Of a stretch of 64,000 nt of DNA, positions 24,038 through 32,388 are shown piece by piece (within the stretch, counting starts at the first letter, position 1; each line of letters opens with the position of its first letter). The notes beneath the pieces are model-generated. The model saw only the letters and a program-made list of their open reading frames with translations, searched no databases and had not been told where the DNA came from. The DNA is taken from positions 2,793,501 through 2,857,500 of the forward strand of contig AP018318.1 in assembly GCA_003990705.1 (NCBI GenBank), read 5' to 3'. Source of the DNA: Nostoc sp. HK-01 (GTDB lineage Bacteria; Cyanobacteriota; Cyanobacteriia; Cyanobacteriales; Nostocaceae). The translations under genes and the position numbers were made by a program.

Positions 24038-26022
24038 AGTGTTAAAGCTTTCCAACCTGGAATTGTTGAATCATCATTTACATCCTCTGTTGTAGATATA
24101 AGATTGTCGTAGTATCTGCGGAGCGTGTTGAGATCCACAAATTCTTGAAGATTATTGGCATCATTGGTAATTACTTCATCTAACAGCTGCCGATCAAAAT
24201 GCAATAACCCACGCTGAAAGTTGGGTGTCATATTGGTTTTGCCACCACGCCACTGTACTTCTTGGGGAAGAATACCTTCTAAACCTCGCCGCATCACTAG
24301 GCGAGACCATCCTTGATTGAGTTTTTGTTCTGGTGGTAAAGATAGGCAAAATTCAATCAAGCGTTTATCCATAAAGGGATGACGTGACTCTAGAGAAAAT
24401 GCGGCAGAACATAGGTCGCCCAATTCCAGTACTGTGGTGAATAAGGCGGAATTTAAGGTACGACATTGTTCCTCTCTCACTGTGATAGCTGGATTTTGGT
24501 CTTGATCATGAGATGGTGTTAGAGGATTTATCCCGACTTGTTTAGCGAAGTGAGGGTTGATTAAAGAAGTGACTTGAGGTTGATTTTGTTTGTGACCGCG
24601 GAGCGATCGCCAAATCTTCAAGATATATTGAGGAACTAAGGGTTTAATTCCGTAAGTGACGAACAATTTCCGCCTCGAAACTCGAAAATGCTGACTAATT
24701 TGCAACGCAGTTCGCACAAAAGTGAGCATTTTTCTCTGTTTGACTAACTCCTGTAAGTAGGGAATGGCATATCCGTAGAAAATGGCTGCCAATGAGGTAT
24801 CAAAGTGTTGAGATATGGCTTGAGCTTCTTGGATAAATGTCTGCCATTTTCCTTGACGCGCTAACTCCGCAAAATAGGTTATACCGTGAGATACTGTTGT
24901 ATCACCATCAAAACCATCTAGGGAAATGCGTATACCTGCTTGTTGAGCAGCCCGATTTAATCCCCATACCAGAAAATGGCTAGGCCCAATAAAGGGTTCT
25001 TCCATGTATTTATAGTAGTCCTGCCATTCCGATAGAGGGCCTGATTGATCGGCGTGGACATAATGGGGGATAAATCCGCCCTGGTTTAATACAGGGTTAA
25101 TATATTGACGTTCGTCGCACTCTGGAACTTCTTCAAAAATATTTGAGAAAGTGTGCAGTTGTGCGCCTTTTTCTTGCAATATATCTCTGGCTACACAAGC
25201 AATGGAAGATGAGTCTAAGCCACCACTCAAGTGACAACTAACAGGAAATGCACTGCGTAAGCGACAACGAACTGCTTCAGTAAACACCTCTCGGAAAGCT
25301 GCTGCATATTCTGCATCTGAGTTTAGTCTTAACTCTTGACCCACTTTTAAAGACCAGTAGGCGTGAGATTGTAATCCACCCGTGTAACTCACTGTCATTG
25401 TGTGAGCCGGAGGTAATCTATAGATATTTTTATAGGCAGTAATAGATTTATCTTCTGTAAATGGGTGTAAATGGTTGGCGATCGCAATTTCATTCACCTT
25501 GTTCGGCACTTCTGGTAAACTCAAAAGCGCTTTCATTTCCGAAGCAAAGTAAAATTGCTGTCCAGGTTGATAGTAATAATATAAGGGTTTGATGCCAAAA
25601 TGATCTCTGGCACAGAATAATATCTGCTTCTGTTGATCCCAGATCACAAATGCAAAATCACCCAATAATTTGTTTGGACATTGCTCACCCCATTTTGCAT
25701 AAGCCGCCAGTACTAACTGGCTATCTGTGATTTTTTCGGGTGGGCAATTATCAATGGATAATGCAGATATTAGTTCATCTCGGTTATCTATACGGATATC
25801 TGCTGTAATGACTAACTCGCCATTATGATCAACTAACGGTAATTTCTCTAGCAGCGATTCTGGAGTACTCCACAGCATCCGATGACCTAGACCAATTGCG
25901 CCAGAACACCAGACATCTGCACCATCAGGCCCCCGATGAGCGATCGCATCTACCATCACAGCCAGCTTTTGTGGCTCAACTGACTGACTATCTAGATTGT
26001 AAATGCCAACTATACCACTCAT
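23992..26022 (-). CDS. Lasso macrolactam synthetase (asparagine-synthetase-like C protein)
   Basis: A 676-residue homologue of AsnB that in lasso pathways adenylates the ring Asp/Glu side chain and closes the macrolactam with the core N-terminus. The N-terminal part (1-210) is a class II glutaminase-like fold starting MSGIVGIY. The nucleophile Cys2 of true glutaminases is Ser here, consistent with not using glutamine. The synthetase part contains the ATP pyrophosphate loop SGGLDSS at 266-272. It starts 3 bases after the B2 gene's stop and is followed by the precursor array. Confidence 0.9.
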   Translation of the reverse strand: MSGIVGIYNLDSQSVEPQKLAVMVDAIAHRGPDGADVWCSGAIGLGHRMLWSTPESLLEKLPLVDHNGELVITADIRIDNRDELISALSIDNCPPEKITDSQLVLAAYAKWGEQCPNKLLGDFAFVIWDQQKQILFCARDHFGIKPLYYYYQPGQQFYFASEMKALLSLPEVPNKVNEIAIANHLHPFTEDKSITAYKNIYRLPPAHTMTVSYTGGLQSHAYWSLKVGQELRLNSDAEYAAAFREVFTEAVRCRLRSAFPVSCHLSGGLDSSSIACVARDILQEKGAQLHTFSNIFEEVPECDERQYINPVLNQGGFIPHYVHADQSGPLSEWQDYYKYMEEPFIGPSHFLVWGLNRAAQQAGIRISLDGFDGDTTVSHGITYFAELARQGKWQTFIQEAQAISQHFDTSLAAIFYGYAIPYLQELVKQRKMLTFVRTALQISQHFRVSRRKLFVTYGIKPLVPQYILKIWRSLRGHKQNQPQVTSLINPHFAKQVGINPLTPSHDQDQNPAITVREEQCRTLNSALFTTVLELGDLCSAAFSLESRHPFMDKRLIEFCLSLPPEQKLNQGWSRLVMRRGLEGILPQEVQWRGGKTNMTPNFQRGLLHFDRQLLDEVITNDANNLQEFVDLNTLRRYYDNLISTTEDVNDDSTIPGWKALTLALWLNHNQINHKSD

Positions 26023-26025
26023 GAT

Positions 26026-26457
26026 TTATATCCCTGCAAAAGACGGCAATGGAGTAAAGCGTGAGAGATCAGGAAGATAGCCGATGACTACTTGTCCTTG
26101 AGTTTCAATCCAAGCATGAGCTTCTAAGTTTCCAGCTTCGCCTTTAACGACTCCGATACGTAATTCGGGTGAATAACCATAGCGAGTCATTAATATTTGG
26201 CAAGTTAAAGCCCTCGCTAGGCATTTAGCTCCACCAGGGGTGTAACGTGTGCTAATGTTGATCGCCCAAACAATTTTATTTAAAGAAACTGGTTTTAGAC
26301 TGGAGTTTGGCTGACTGTGTTGATTTATGAGTTTTCTTAAAGTATTAAAGGATAGTAACCGCATTCCTAGCCGCACTAATCCCAGTAACATGAACGTACT
26401 TAATAAAAATTGGCGATCGCTGTTGGTTAGTTGCAGTATTTTAAGCAGACGTTTCAT
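26026..26457 (-). CDS. Lasso leader peptidase (B2, transglutaminase-like)
   Basis: A 143-residue B2 protein that cleaves the precursor leader. The cysteine-protease triad of the family can be seen: Cys79 in GGAKCLARAL, His114 in EAHAWIE and Asp130 in YLPDLSRF. The N-terminal helical part precedes it. It overlaps the B1 gene by 17 bases and nearly touches the cyclase gene, so B1-B2-C form one tight operon. A split B1/B2 arrangement is usual in Firmicutes- and cyanobacteria-type lasso clusters. Confidence 0.9.
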   Translation of the reverse strand: MKRLLKILQLTNSDRQFLLSTFMLLGLVRLGMRLLSFNTLRKLINQHSQPNSSLKPVSLNKIVWAINISTRYTPGGAKCLARALTCQILMTRYGYSPELRIGVVKGEAGNLEAHAWIETQGQVVIGYLPDLSRFTPLPSFAGI

Positions 26458-26746
26458 TCTTAATTTCTATCAATCCTTTCGCTGCTAAGTCTTCTAGCAA
26501 ATCTGAAATATCAAGTTTACATACCTCTGCTTCTACTTCATATTCTGCTAAGATTGCATCTTGAATTTCTTTGATAGTCTTAGGTGATTGAATGAAATTC
26601 CATATACTAGCGCCTACTTGATTCAGTCCATAATAAGCACCAGATTTAATATCAAGTATGACCACTTCTCCTTGTAATTCTGAACAAATTTGTTCTCTTG
26701 AGGCTACGACACTAACATTTTCAGATGAACTTAATTTTGTAAGCAT
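26441..26746 (-). CDS. Lasso B1 protein (PqqD-like leader-recognition element)
   Basis: A 101-residue protein with the PqqD/RRE fold: LQGEVVILDIKSGAYYGLNQ and a following SIWNFIQ helix, then two helices (EIQDAILAEYEV and LDISDLLEDL) and a final strand (GLIEI). It would bind the YxxP part of the precursor leaders and bring them to B2. First gene of the cluster in transcription order. The promoter must lie in the AT-rich region 26747-26950. Confidence 0.88.
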   Translation of the reverse strand: MLTKLSSSENVSVVASREQICSELQGEVVILDIKSGAYYGLNQVGASIWNFIQSPKTIKEIQDAILAEYEVEAEVCKLDISDLLEDLAAKGLIEIKNETSA

Positions 26747-27355
26747 TCTTCTAGTATAATCACTGGTTTTTAATTGTTTATACTAAAATTAATTTATAAC
26801 ACCTTGTGGAAATTACTGTTACGTAAAAGTGATATCTTCATCCTTTGTTTTAAAAATAGCTGACTTTATAAAGTAATTGTGAAGTAATATAATATAGTCG
26901 TATAGCCTTGCTCTCTGTAGTTAATTCATCTACTGAATTATAAATGTTCAACGGCATATTAAAGTAATAAATACATCAACTAGCAGTTAAGTAATTTAAT
27001 GACTAAAAAGTTTCGTATGTTCTCAATTACTCAGGATACACATGTTGAGATACAACGAAATTCACATTTTTGACTGGACAAAAAGGCAAAAAATGACTAT
27101 AAGTATACAACGAGAAAAATTATACTTATAATCTTATCTATACAATGACAAAAATAATATTTCAAAATTATTTACCTTAAGTCAATATATCTTTTGAAGG
27201 ATATCTCAACTCAAGGTGAGAAGTATCGATAATTTAAATGGGCTTGCCAAGAAAGCAATTGACCTTTTTGGACAGAATAACAAACAAAAAGTTCCCTAAG
27301 CCGGAGATGAATTCTTCAGCCCACCCAGAATAATTACTTAAGCTCAAAACCTATG
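26747..27355. other. AT-rich intergenic region upstream of the lasso cluster
   Basis: About 600 bases of AT-rich sequence between the tRNA and lasso B1. It should hold the cluster promoter on the minus strand (a TATATT-like hexamer is near 26890, weak evidence). No frame of coding quality is seen. I find no clear operator. Confidence 0.4.
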
Positions 27356-27429
27356 TCGGGATGACTGGATTCGAACCAGCGGCCCCTTCGTCCCGAACGA
27401 AGTGCGCTACCAAGCTGCGCTACATCCCG
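27356..27429 (-). tRNA. tRNA-Pro (CGG)
   Basis: On the minus strand the acceptor stem CGGGATG pairs with CATCCCG, the D stem is GCGC, the anticodon stem is CTTCG/CGAAG with loop TTCGGGA (anticodon CGG, Pro), and the T arm GCTGG TTCGAAT CCAGT is standard. Discriminator base A. The 3' CCA is not encoded (ACA follows). Confidence 0.93.
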
Positions 27430-27616
27430 CTAAAAATAGCAAACATCTTTATTATGATACCACAAATGTCTTGCAAAAGCGAGTAGGCAGAGAAACTGGA
27501 AAATCAGCAGATATTGAACTGTATGAGGCAGAAGAACAAAATGAGCAATGACAACTATATATATAGATTGCTTGCTACGATTAGATTTGTATAACTTTCA
27601 GTGGTAAAAGTGGATT

Positions 27617-28531
27617 GTGACTGTTAACCAAAAGCCAGACTGGTTGCGAGTAAAAGCGCCTCAATGGGAGCGCGTCGGTAACGTTAAAGAAATTTTGCGG
27701 GATTTAGCACTCAATACGGTTTGTGAGGAAGCGTCCTGTCCGAATATTGGTGAGTGCTTCAATGCAGGTACTGCCACTTTTTTGATTATGGGGCCAGCTT
27801 GTACCCGTGCTTGTCCTTACTGTGATATTGATTTTGAGAAAAAGCCGAAACCTTTAGACCCCACAGAACCAGCTAGATTAGCAGAAGCAGTTCGCCGTAT
27901 GAGGCTGAATCATGTCGTAATTACTTCTGTCAACCGAGATGATTTACCAGATGGCGGTGCTTCTCAGTTTGTGGAGTGTATTAGTGCGGTGCGTAGTGTC
28001 TCACCTCAGACCACAATTGAGGTATTAATTCCTGATTTGTGTGGTAACTGGAATGCTTTGGAAATAATTCTCCAAGCTAATCCAGAAGTACTCAACCATA
28101 ATACAGAAACGGTTCCACGGCTTTATCGTCGGGTGCGTCCCCAAGGAAAATACGATCGCACTCTCGAATTATTGCAGCGGTCTCGACAAATTGCACCTTG
28201 GGTATACACTAAATCTGGCATCATGGTGGGCTTGGGCGAAACCGATAGCGAAATCCGCCAAGTCATGCAAGACTTACGCGCCGTCGATTGTGACATTTTG
28301 ACAATTGGGCAATATCTCCAACCCAGTCAAAAACATTTGCAAGTTGATGCGTTTATTACCCCAGAACAATTTGCTGCTTGGCAAGCATTTGGTGAAGAAC
28401 TAGGATTTTTACAAGTTGTTTCTTCTCCCTTAACCAGAAGTTCATATCATGCTGAACAAGTTCGAGAGTTAATGGAACGCTATCCCAGAAAAGTGCTGAG
28501 TGCTGATAAATCAGTTATCAGTCATCAGTAA
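27617..28531 (+). CDS. lipA: Lipoyl synthase
   Basis: LipA inserts two sulfur atoms into octanoyl-protein to make lipoate, using radical SAM chemistry. The 304-residue protein has the auxiliary cluster ligands Cys36, Cys41, Cys47 and the radical [11 protein letters not shown] motif (Cys62, 66, 69). The C-terminal RSSYHAEQ Ser ligand region is present. Start is GTG at 27617. Oddly, the last residues (SVISHQ) come from DNA that matches the nearby GATAACTG repeat in inverted form, so the C-terminus has probably been extended by a repeat. Confidence 0.95.
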   Translation: MTVNQKPDWLRVKAPQWERVGNVKEILRDLALNTVCEEASCPNIGECFNAGTATFLIMGPACTRACPYCDIDFEKKPKPLDPTEPARLAEAVRRMRLNHVVITSVNRDDLPDGGASQFVECISAVRSVSPQTTIEVLIPDLCGNWNALEIILQANPEVLNHNTETVPRLYRRVRPQGKYDRTLELLQRSRQIAPWVYTKSGIMVGLGETDSEIRQVMQDLRAVDCDILTIGQYLQPSQKHLQVDAFITPEQFAAWQAFGEELGFLQVVSSPLTRSSYHAEQVRELMERYPRKVLSADKSVISHQ

Positions 28532-28546
28532 ACAGGGAGTAGACTT

Positions 28547-28568
28547 GATAACTGATAACTGATAACTG
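28547..28568. repeat. Tandem GATAACT heptamers
   Basis: Three copies of GATAACT between lipA and gpsA. The inverse (CAGTTATCAG) occurs at the end of lipA, about 28512-28521, so a stem could form over the junction. Confidence 0.7.
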
Positions 28569-29501
28569 TTGAAAGTGGTGCAAGAAACTACCATTGCAAT
28601 TTTGGGTGCAGGTGCTTGGGGTGCAGCTTTAGCAAATCTAGCAGCAGCCAATGGTCATAGGGTGCGAATATGGTCGCGTCAAGGGACAGAAACGCTCCAA
28701 GCTGTTGTTCAAGATGCTCAAATCGTGCTATCTGCTATTTCCATGAAAGGGGTAAGAACTGTAGCCTCACAAGTACAATCTTGCCCCCTTTCACCAGAAA
28801 CAATTTTTGTCACAGCAACCAAAGGGTTAGAACCACAAACCACTGCTACGCCGACGCAAATTTGGCAAGCCGCATTTCCTAATCATCCAGTGGTTGTATT
28901 ATCTGGGCCGAATTTATCAGCAGAAATTCAAAAATCATTACCAGCCGCAACTGTAGTAGCCAGCAACATTTATACGGCGGCTCAAAAAGTGCAGTTGGTA
29001 TTTTCTTCACCGCGTTTCCGGGTTTATACCAATCCCGATCCTCTAGGTGTGGAATTGGGGGGAACACTGAAAAATGTTATGGCGATCGCAGCTGGTGTAT
29101 GTGATGGCTTACAATTGGGAACCAACGCCAAAGCTGCTTTAGTCACTCGTGGACTTACAGAAATGGTTCGCATCGGCAATTTTTTAGGTGCGAAAACGGA
29201 AACTTTTTATGGTTTGTCAGGTCTGGGAGATTTGTTAGCCACTTGCAATAGTCCTTTAAGTCGTAACTACCAAGTCGGCTATCAAATGGCTTGTGGTAAA
29301 ACCCTGACAAATATTCTTGCTAATTTGCCAGGAACTGCCGAGGGAGTCAATACTTGCCAAGTTTTGATGCAATTAGCCCAGCAACAAAATATCTATATGC
29401 CCATCACTGAACAAGTTTATCGCTTACTTCAGAGTGAAGTTACGCCTCAACAAGCACTTGATGAACTCATGTTGCGGAACATCAAGCCAGAGTATCACTG
29501 A
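28569..29501 (+). CDS. gpsA: Glycerol-3-phosphate dehydrogenase [NAD(P)+]
   Basis: GpsA reduces dihydroxyacetone phosphate to sn-glycerol-3-phosphate for membrane lipid synthesis. The 310-residue protein has the Rossmann loop ILGAGAWGAALA, SGPNLSAEI, the catalytic Lys region ELGGTLKNVMAIAAG, and the GLSGLGDLLATC substrate segment. Start is uncertain: TTG 28569 is used, with GTG 28575 and 28578 also in frame. No ATG exists near. The tandem repeats reach right up to the start, which probably hides the ribosome binding site. Confidence 0.92.
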   Translation: MKVVQETTIAILGAGAWGAALANLAAANGHRVRIWSRQGTETLQAVVQDAQIVLSAISMKGVRTVASQVQSCPLSPETIFVTATKGLEPQTTATPTQIWQAAFPNHPVVVLSGPNLSAEIQKSLPAATVVASNIYTAAQKVQLVFSSPRFRVYTNPDPLGVELGGTLKNVMAIAAGVCDGLQLGTNAKAALVTRGLTEMVRIGNFLGAKTETFYGLSGLGDLLATCNSPLSRNYQVGYQMACGKTLTNILANLPGTAEGVNTCQVLMQLAQQQNIYMPITEQVYRLLQSEVTPQQALDELMLRNIKPEYH

Positions 29502-29607
29502 TATTAGTCATTTGTCATAGGTCATTTGTCAATGGTTAAAAGCCAGAAGAAAGTCTTAACGAAACTTATTTAATAGCCCAGTATGAAATATTGGCTAGTA
29601 TTTTTAC

Positions 29608-29638
29608 TCGGTACGGGCTGAACGCCCCGCTACCGCTA
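29608..29638. repeat. Dispersed palindromic element, copy 1
   Basis: CGGTACGGGCTGAACGCCCC followed by GCTACCGCTAG. Its reverse complement closely matches the segment at 39572-39602 (GGTAGCGGGGCGTTCAG core identical). It is a dispersed repeat of this genome type. Confidence 0.6.
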
Positions 29639-29660
29639 GAAGTATGAAATTTCATACTTC
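29639..29660 (+). terminator. Perfect palindrome after gpsA
   Basis: GAAGTATGAAA at 29639-29649 is followed directly by its reverse complement, then ATTGGCTTTTCTTTTTACC. It is T-rich but not contiguous, 137 bases from the gpsA stop. A possible terminator. Confidence 0.45.
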
Positions 29661-30159
29661 ATTGGCTTTTCTTTTTACCTCCACTTCTAAAAAATCCTGA
29701 GACAGAAAATACTAAATCGTCAGGAAATTACTTTTAGAGCCATGTAGATATGACTAACCAGATGTTAAACATAACTTTACTCAAAGATGTTTATACCAGT
29801 TAGAAAAGTAACATTTATCACTTATTAAGTTGAAATACTGACTAGGTAGCTCAGAAATTAAAGCCTATCTGTAGATTTGAATAGCTATTGGTTCAATCAA
29901 ATGTTCAGCTGCTGAAGGATTTCGGCATTTAATGTTGGAAACACTAGTGCAGTTTTTGAAAAAAAATTGTATTGGAATCCTCTACCGTGTTATTTCATCT
30001 TGAATCACGGGAACAATAGCAACAGTTGATTTTGATTAGCTGACCCTTCGGGTTCTATTTCCAGAACCCATTCGGGGAACGCAGTCGCCTAGATTGGGGA
30101 AACCCTTCTACAGCGCTGACTCACCGTAATCTATTGTTACCTGGAGCCATTGAGACGAT

Positions 30160-31410
30160 ATGCCAGCAACATCTTTTTACCCGGATGCCGCCTACAATTC
30201 CCAAAAGTCCCGCCAGGTTTTAGACCCAGATCTCACGGTTGACGACGGTGATTTGTCGGTCGAAGATCTCCAAGATTTGGAGATAGTTTCTGTTGATCCT
30301 GCTAGTTTTGGTGCCAGCACTAACCGCCGCAGTACAGACCTGGTACGTCTATACCTCCAGGAAATTGGCCGAGTCCGGTTGTTGGGGCGTGATGAAGAAG
30401 TTTCAGAAGCTCAAAAAGTTCAGCGCTACCTACGGATGCGGACAGTACTAGCCAATGCTGCCAAGCAAGGAGATGCTGTAGTCTCGCCCTATCTACGATT
30501 AATTGAAGTTCAAGAACGTTTAGCATCTGAACTTGGCCACCGTCCATCTTTAGAAAGATGGGCTGCTACTGCTGGTGTGCAGTTGTCAGATCTCAAGCCA
30601 ACTTTGTCAGAAGGCAAACGCCGTTGGGCGGAAATTGCCAAGATTACAGTAGAAGAATTGGAGCAAATTCAGTCTCAAGGACTGCAATCCAAAGAACATA
30701 TGATCAAGGCGAACCTGCGTCTTGTGGTTTCTGTTGCTAAGAAATACCAAAATCGTGGTTTGGAATTATTGGATTTAGTTCAAGAAGGAACTCTTGGTTT
30801 AGAAAGAGCCGTAGAAAAATTTGATCCAACTAAAGGTTATCGCTTTAGCACTTATGCTTACTGGTGGATTCGTCAAGGGATTACAAGAGCGATCGCTACT
30901 TCTAGTCGCACTATTCGCCTCCCGGTTCATATTACAGAAAAATTAAATAAAATTAAAAAAGCGCAACGCAAAATTGCTCAAGAAAAAGGTCGGACTCCTA
31001 CCTTAGAAGACTTGGCAATTGAATTAGAAATGACACCATCTCAAGTTAGAGAAGTGTTGTTAAGAGTTCCTCGTTCTGTTTCTTTAGAAACCAAAGTTGG
31101 TAAAGACAAAGATACAGAGTTAGGAGAATTGCTGGAAACCGATAGCGTGACTCCAGAAGAAATGTTAATGCGAGAATCTTTACAAAAAGACTTGCAAAAT
31201 CTGTTAGCTGATTTAACTACCCGTGAACGAGATGTAATTCTGATGCGGTTTGGTTTAGCTGATGGTCATCCTTATTCTTTAGCCGAAATTGGCCGCGCCC
31301 TTGATTTATCACGGGAACGGGTACGCCAAATTGAATCAAAAGCTTTGCAAAAGCTCCGCCAACCCAAGCGCCGTAACCTGATCCGTGACTATTTAGAGTC
31401 TCTGAGTTAG
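30160..31410 (+). CDS. sigC: Group 2 RNA polymerase sigma factor (SigC-type)
   Basis: A 416-residue sigma-70 family factor. An acidic N-terminal region (DLTVDDGDLSVEDLQDLEI) precedes region 1.2 (STDLVRLYLQEIGRVRLL), the core region 2 (RLVVSVAKKYQNRGLELLDL and YAYWWIRQGITRAI), region 3 (RTPTLEDLAIELEM) and region 4 with the -35 reading helix (SLAEIGRALDLSRERVRQIE). The regions are complete. The group 2 call and the name sigC rest on overall resemblance and on furA lying directly downstream, as I recall from Anabaena. It is preceded by a long leader. Confidence 0.85.
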   Translation: MPATSFYPDAAYNSQKSRQVLDPDLTVDDGDLSVEDLQDLEIVSVDPASFGASTNRRSTDLVRLYLQEIGRVRLLGRDEEVSEAQKVQRYLRMRTVLANAAKQGDAVVSPYLRLIEVQERLASELGHRPSLERWAATAGVQLSDLKPTLSEGKRRWAEIAKITVEELEQIQSQGLQSKEHMIKANLRLVVSVAKKYQNRGLELLDLVQEGTLGLERAVEKFDPTKGYRFSTYAYWWIRQGITRAIATSSRTIRLPVHITEKLNKIKKAQRKIAQEKGRTPTLEDLAIELEMTPSQVREVLLRVPRSVSLETKVGKDKDTELGELLETDSVTPEEMLMRESLQKDLQNLLADLTTRERDVILMRFGLADGHPYSLAEIGRALDLSRERVRQIESKALQKLRQPKRRNLIRDYLESLS

Positions 31411-31470
31411 TTAATAGTCAATCAGTTAATAGTCAAGGGTCAATGGTCAATAGCAAACAAAATTCTAACT
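31411..31470. repeat. STRR heptamer repeats after sigC
   Basis: Tandem variants of GTTAATAGTCAA and GGGTCAATGGTCAATAG directly after the sigC stop. Non-coding. Confidence 0.65.
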
Positions 31471-31761
31471 ATAGATTGTTGACTTTGGACTTATTTTTCT
31501 GGAGAAAATTGCTTTGATCTCTTCGGCTAGAATCTTTCTCAAGCTTATAAATAATCTTTTGCAGCTAGAGAAACTGACCCTTTGTTTCCCTACTTCTGAA
31601 GGTAGTTTGAAGATGGCGATCGCTAATCTAGAATTGCCTTAAGAGTTTGGTTTACAATGTTTGAGCATTTAATAAATATTGTCAATAAGCTTTAGTTGTT
31701 GCAAATTGCTCACAACATTTGTTATATTCTCAACTAATAAGCTTTGTTGAGAAAAATTAGT
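31471..31761 (+). promoter_or_regulatory. furA upstream region
   Basis: About 290 AT-rich bases between sigC and furA. Near 31664-31690 (AGCATTTAATAAATATTGTC) it resembles a loose AT-rich iron box, which would fit Fur autoregulation. The match to a consensus is weak. No reading frame is present. Confidence 0.35.
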
Positions 31762-32217
31762 ATGACAGTCTACACAACTACTTCACTCAAAGCAGAATTA
31801 AATGAAAGAGGCTGGCGTTTAACACCCCAGCGCGAAGTAATTCTACACATTTTTCAAGAACTTCCGCAAGGTGAACACCTCAGTGCGGAGGATCTGTATC
31901 ATCGTTTAGAAACCGATGGTGAAGGTATCAGTCTCTCAACCATCTATCGGACATTGAAGCTGATGGCACGGATGGGAATTTTACGGGAATTAGAATTAGG
32001 GGAAGGCCATAAACATTACGAAATTAACCAACCTTACCCGCACCATCACCATCATTTAATTTGTGTTCGGTGCAACAGCACCATCGAGTTTAAAAACGAT
32101 TCGATTTTAAAAATTGGTGCAAAAACTGCTCAAAAAGAAGGATTTCATCTGCTTGACTGTCAAATGACAATTCATGCAGTATGCCCCAAGTGCCAACGGG
32201 CATTAATGCCACTGTAG
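31762..32217 (+). CDS. furA: Ferric uptake regulator FurA
   Basis: FurA is the iron-responsive global repressor. The 151-residue protein starts MTVYTTTSLKAELNERGWRL. It has the winged-helix DNA-binding region (AEDLYHRLETDGEGISLSTI and YRTLKLMARMG), the His-rich metal site (PHHHHHLICVRC), and two Cys pairs, CVRC and CPKC. Sequence is very close to Anabaena FurA as I recall it. ATG 31762 is used; the upstream TTG at 31744 is not needed. The convergent gene downstream (32389-33537) may yield an antisense RNA over furA. Confidence 0.95.
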   Translation: MTVYTTTSLKAELNERGWRLTPQREVILHIFQELPQGEHLSAEDLYHRLETDGEGISLSTIYRTLKLMARMGILRELELGEGHKHYEINQPYPHHHHHLICVRCNSTIEFKNDSILKIGAKTAQKEGFHLLDCQMTIHAVCPKCQRALMPL

Positions 32218-32388
32218 CACTGGGGCAGGATAACCAAAGAATTTTGGATTTTAAATTTTGGATTTTGGATTGATCAATTAGCCAATCTAGGACTCAATGG
32301 GTGATAGACCAAAATAAATCTAAAATTGGCAGAGTTATCGGAGGGAAGTAACGGCTTGGGGATTCACATTGATAAATATAAGCGGATG

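Larger units (their letters stand above)
29502..30159. other. Intergenic region with repeats upstream of sigC
   Basis: It holds GTCATTTGTCA-type heptamers (about 29507-29540), a palindromic element shared with 39572-39602 (about 29610-29637), a terminator-like palindrome at 29639-29660, and then about 450 bases of AT-rich leader to sigC with no frame. The long leader may carry several promoters for the sigma factor. Confidence 0.5.

Noticed and set aside
23992-26022. Housekeeping asparagine synthetase
   Set aside because: The Cys2 nucleophile is missing, and B1, B2, precursors and exporter surround it.
27356-27429. tRNA-Pro as integration site of the secretion cluster
   Set aside because: It lies about 28 kb from the cluster with housekeeping genes between, and no integrase or partial tRNA copy was seen.
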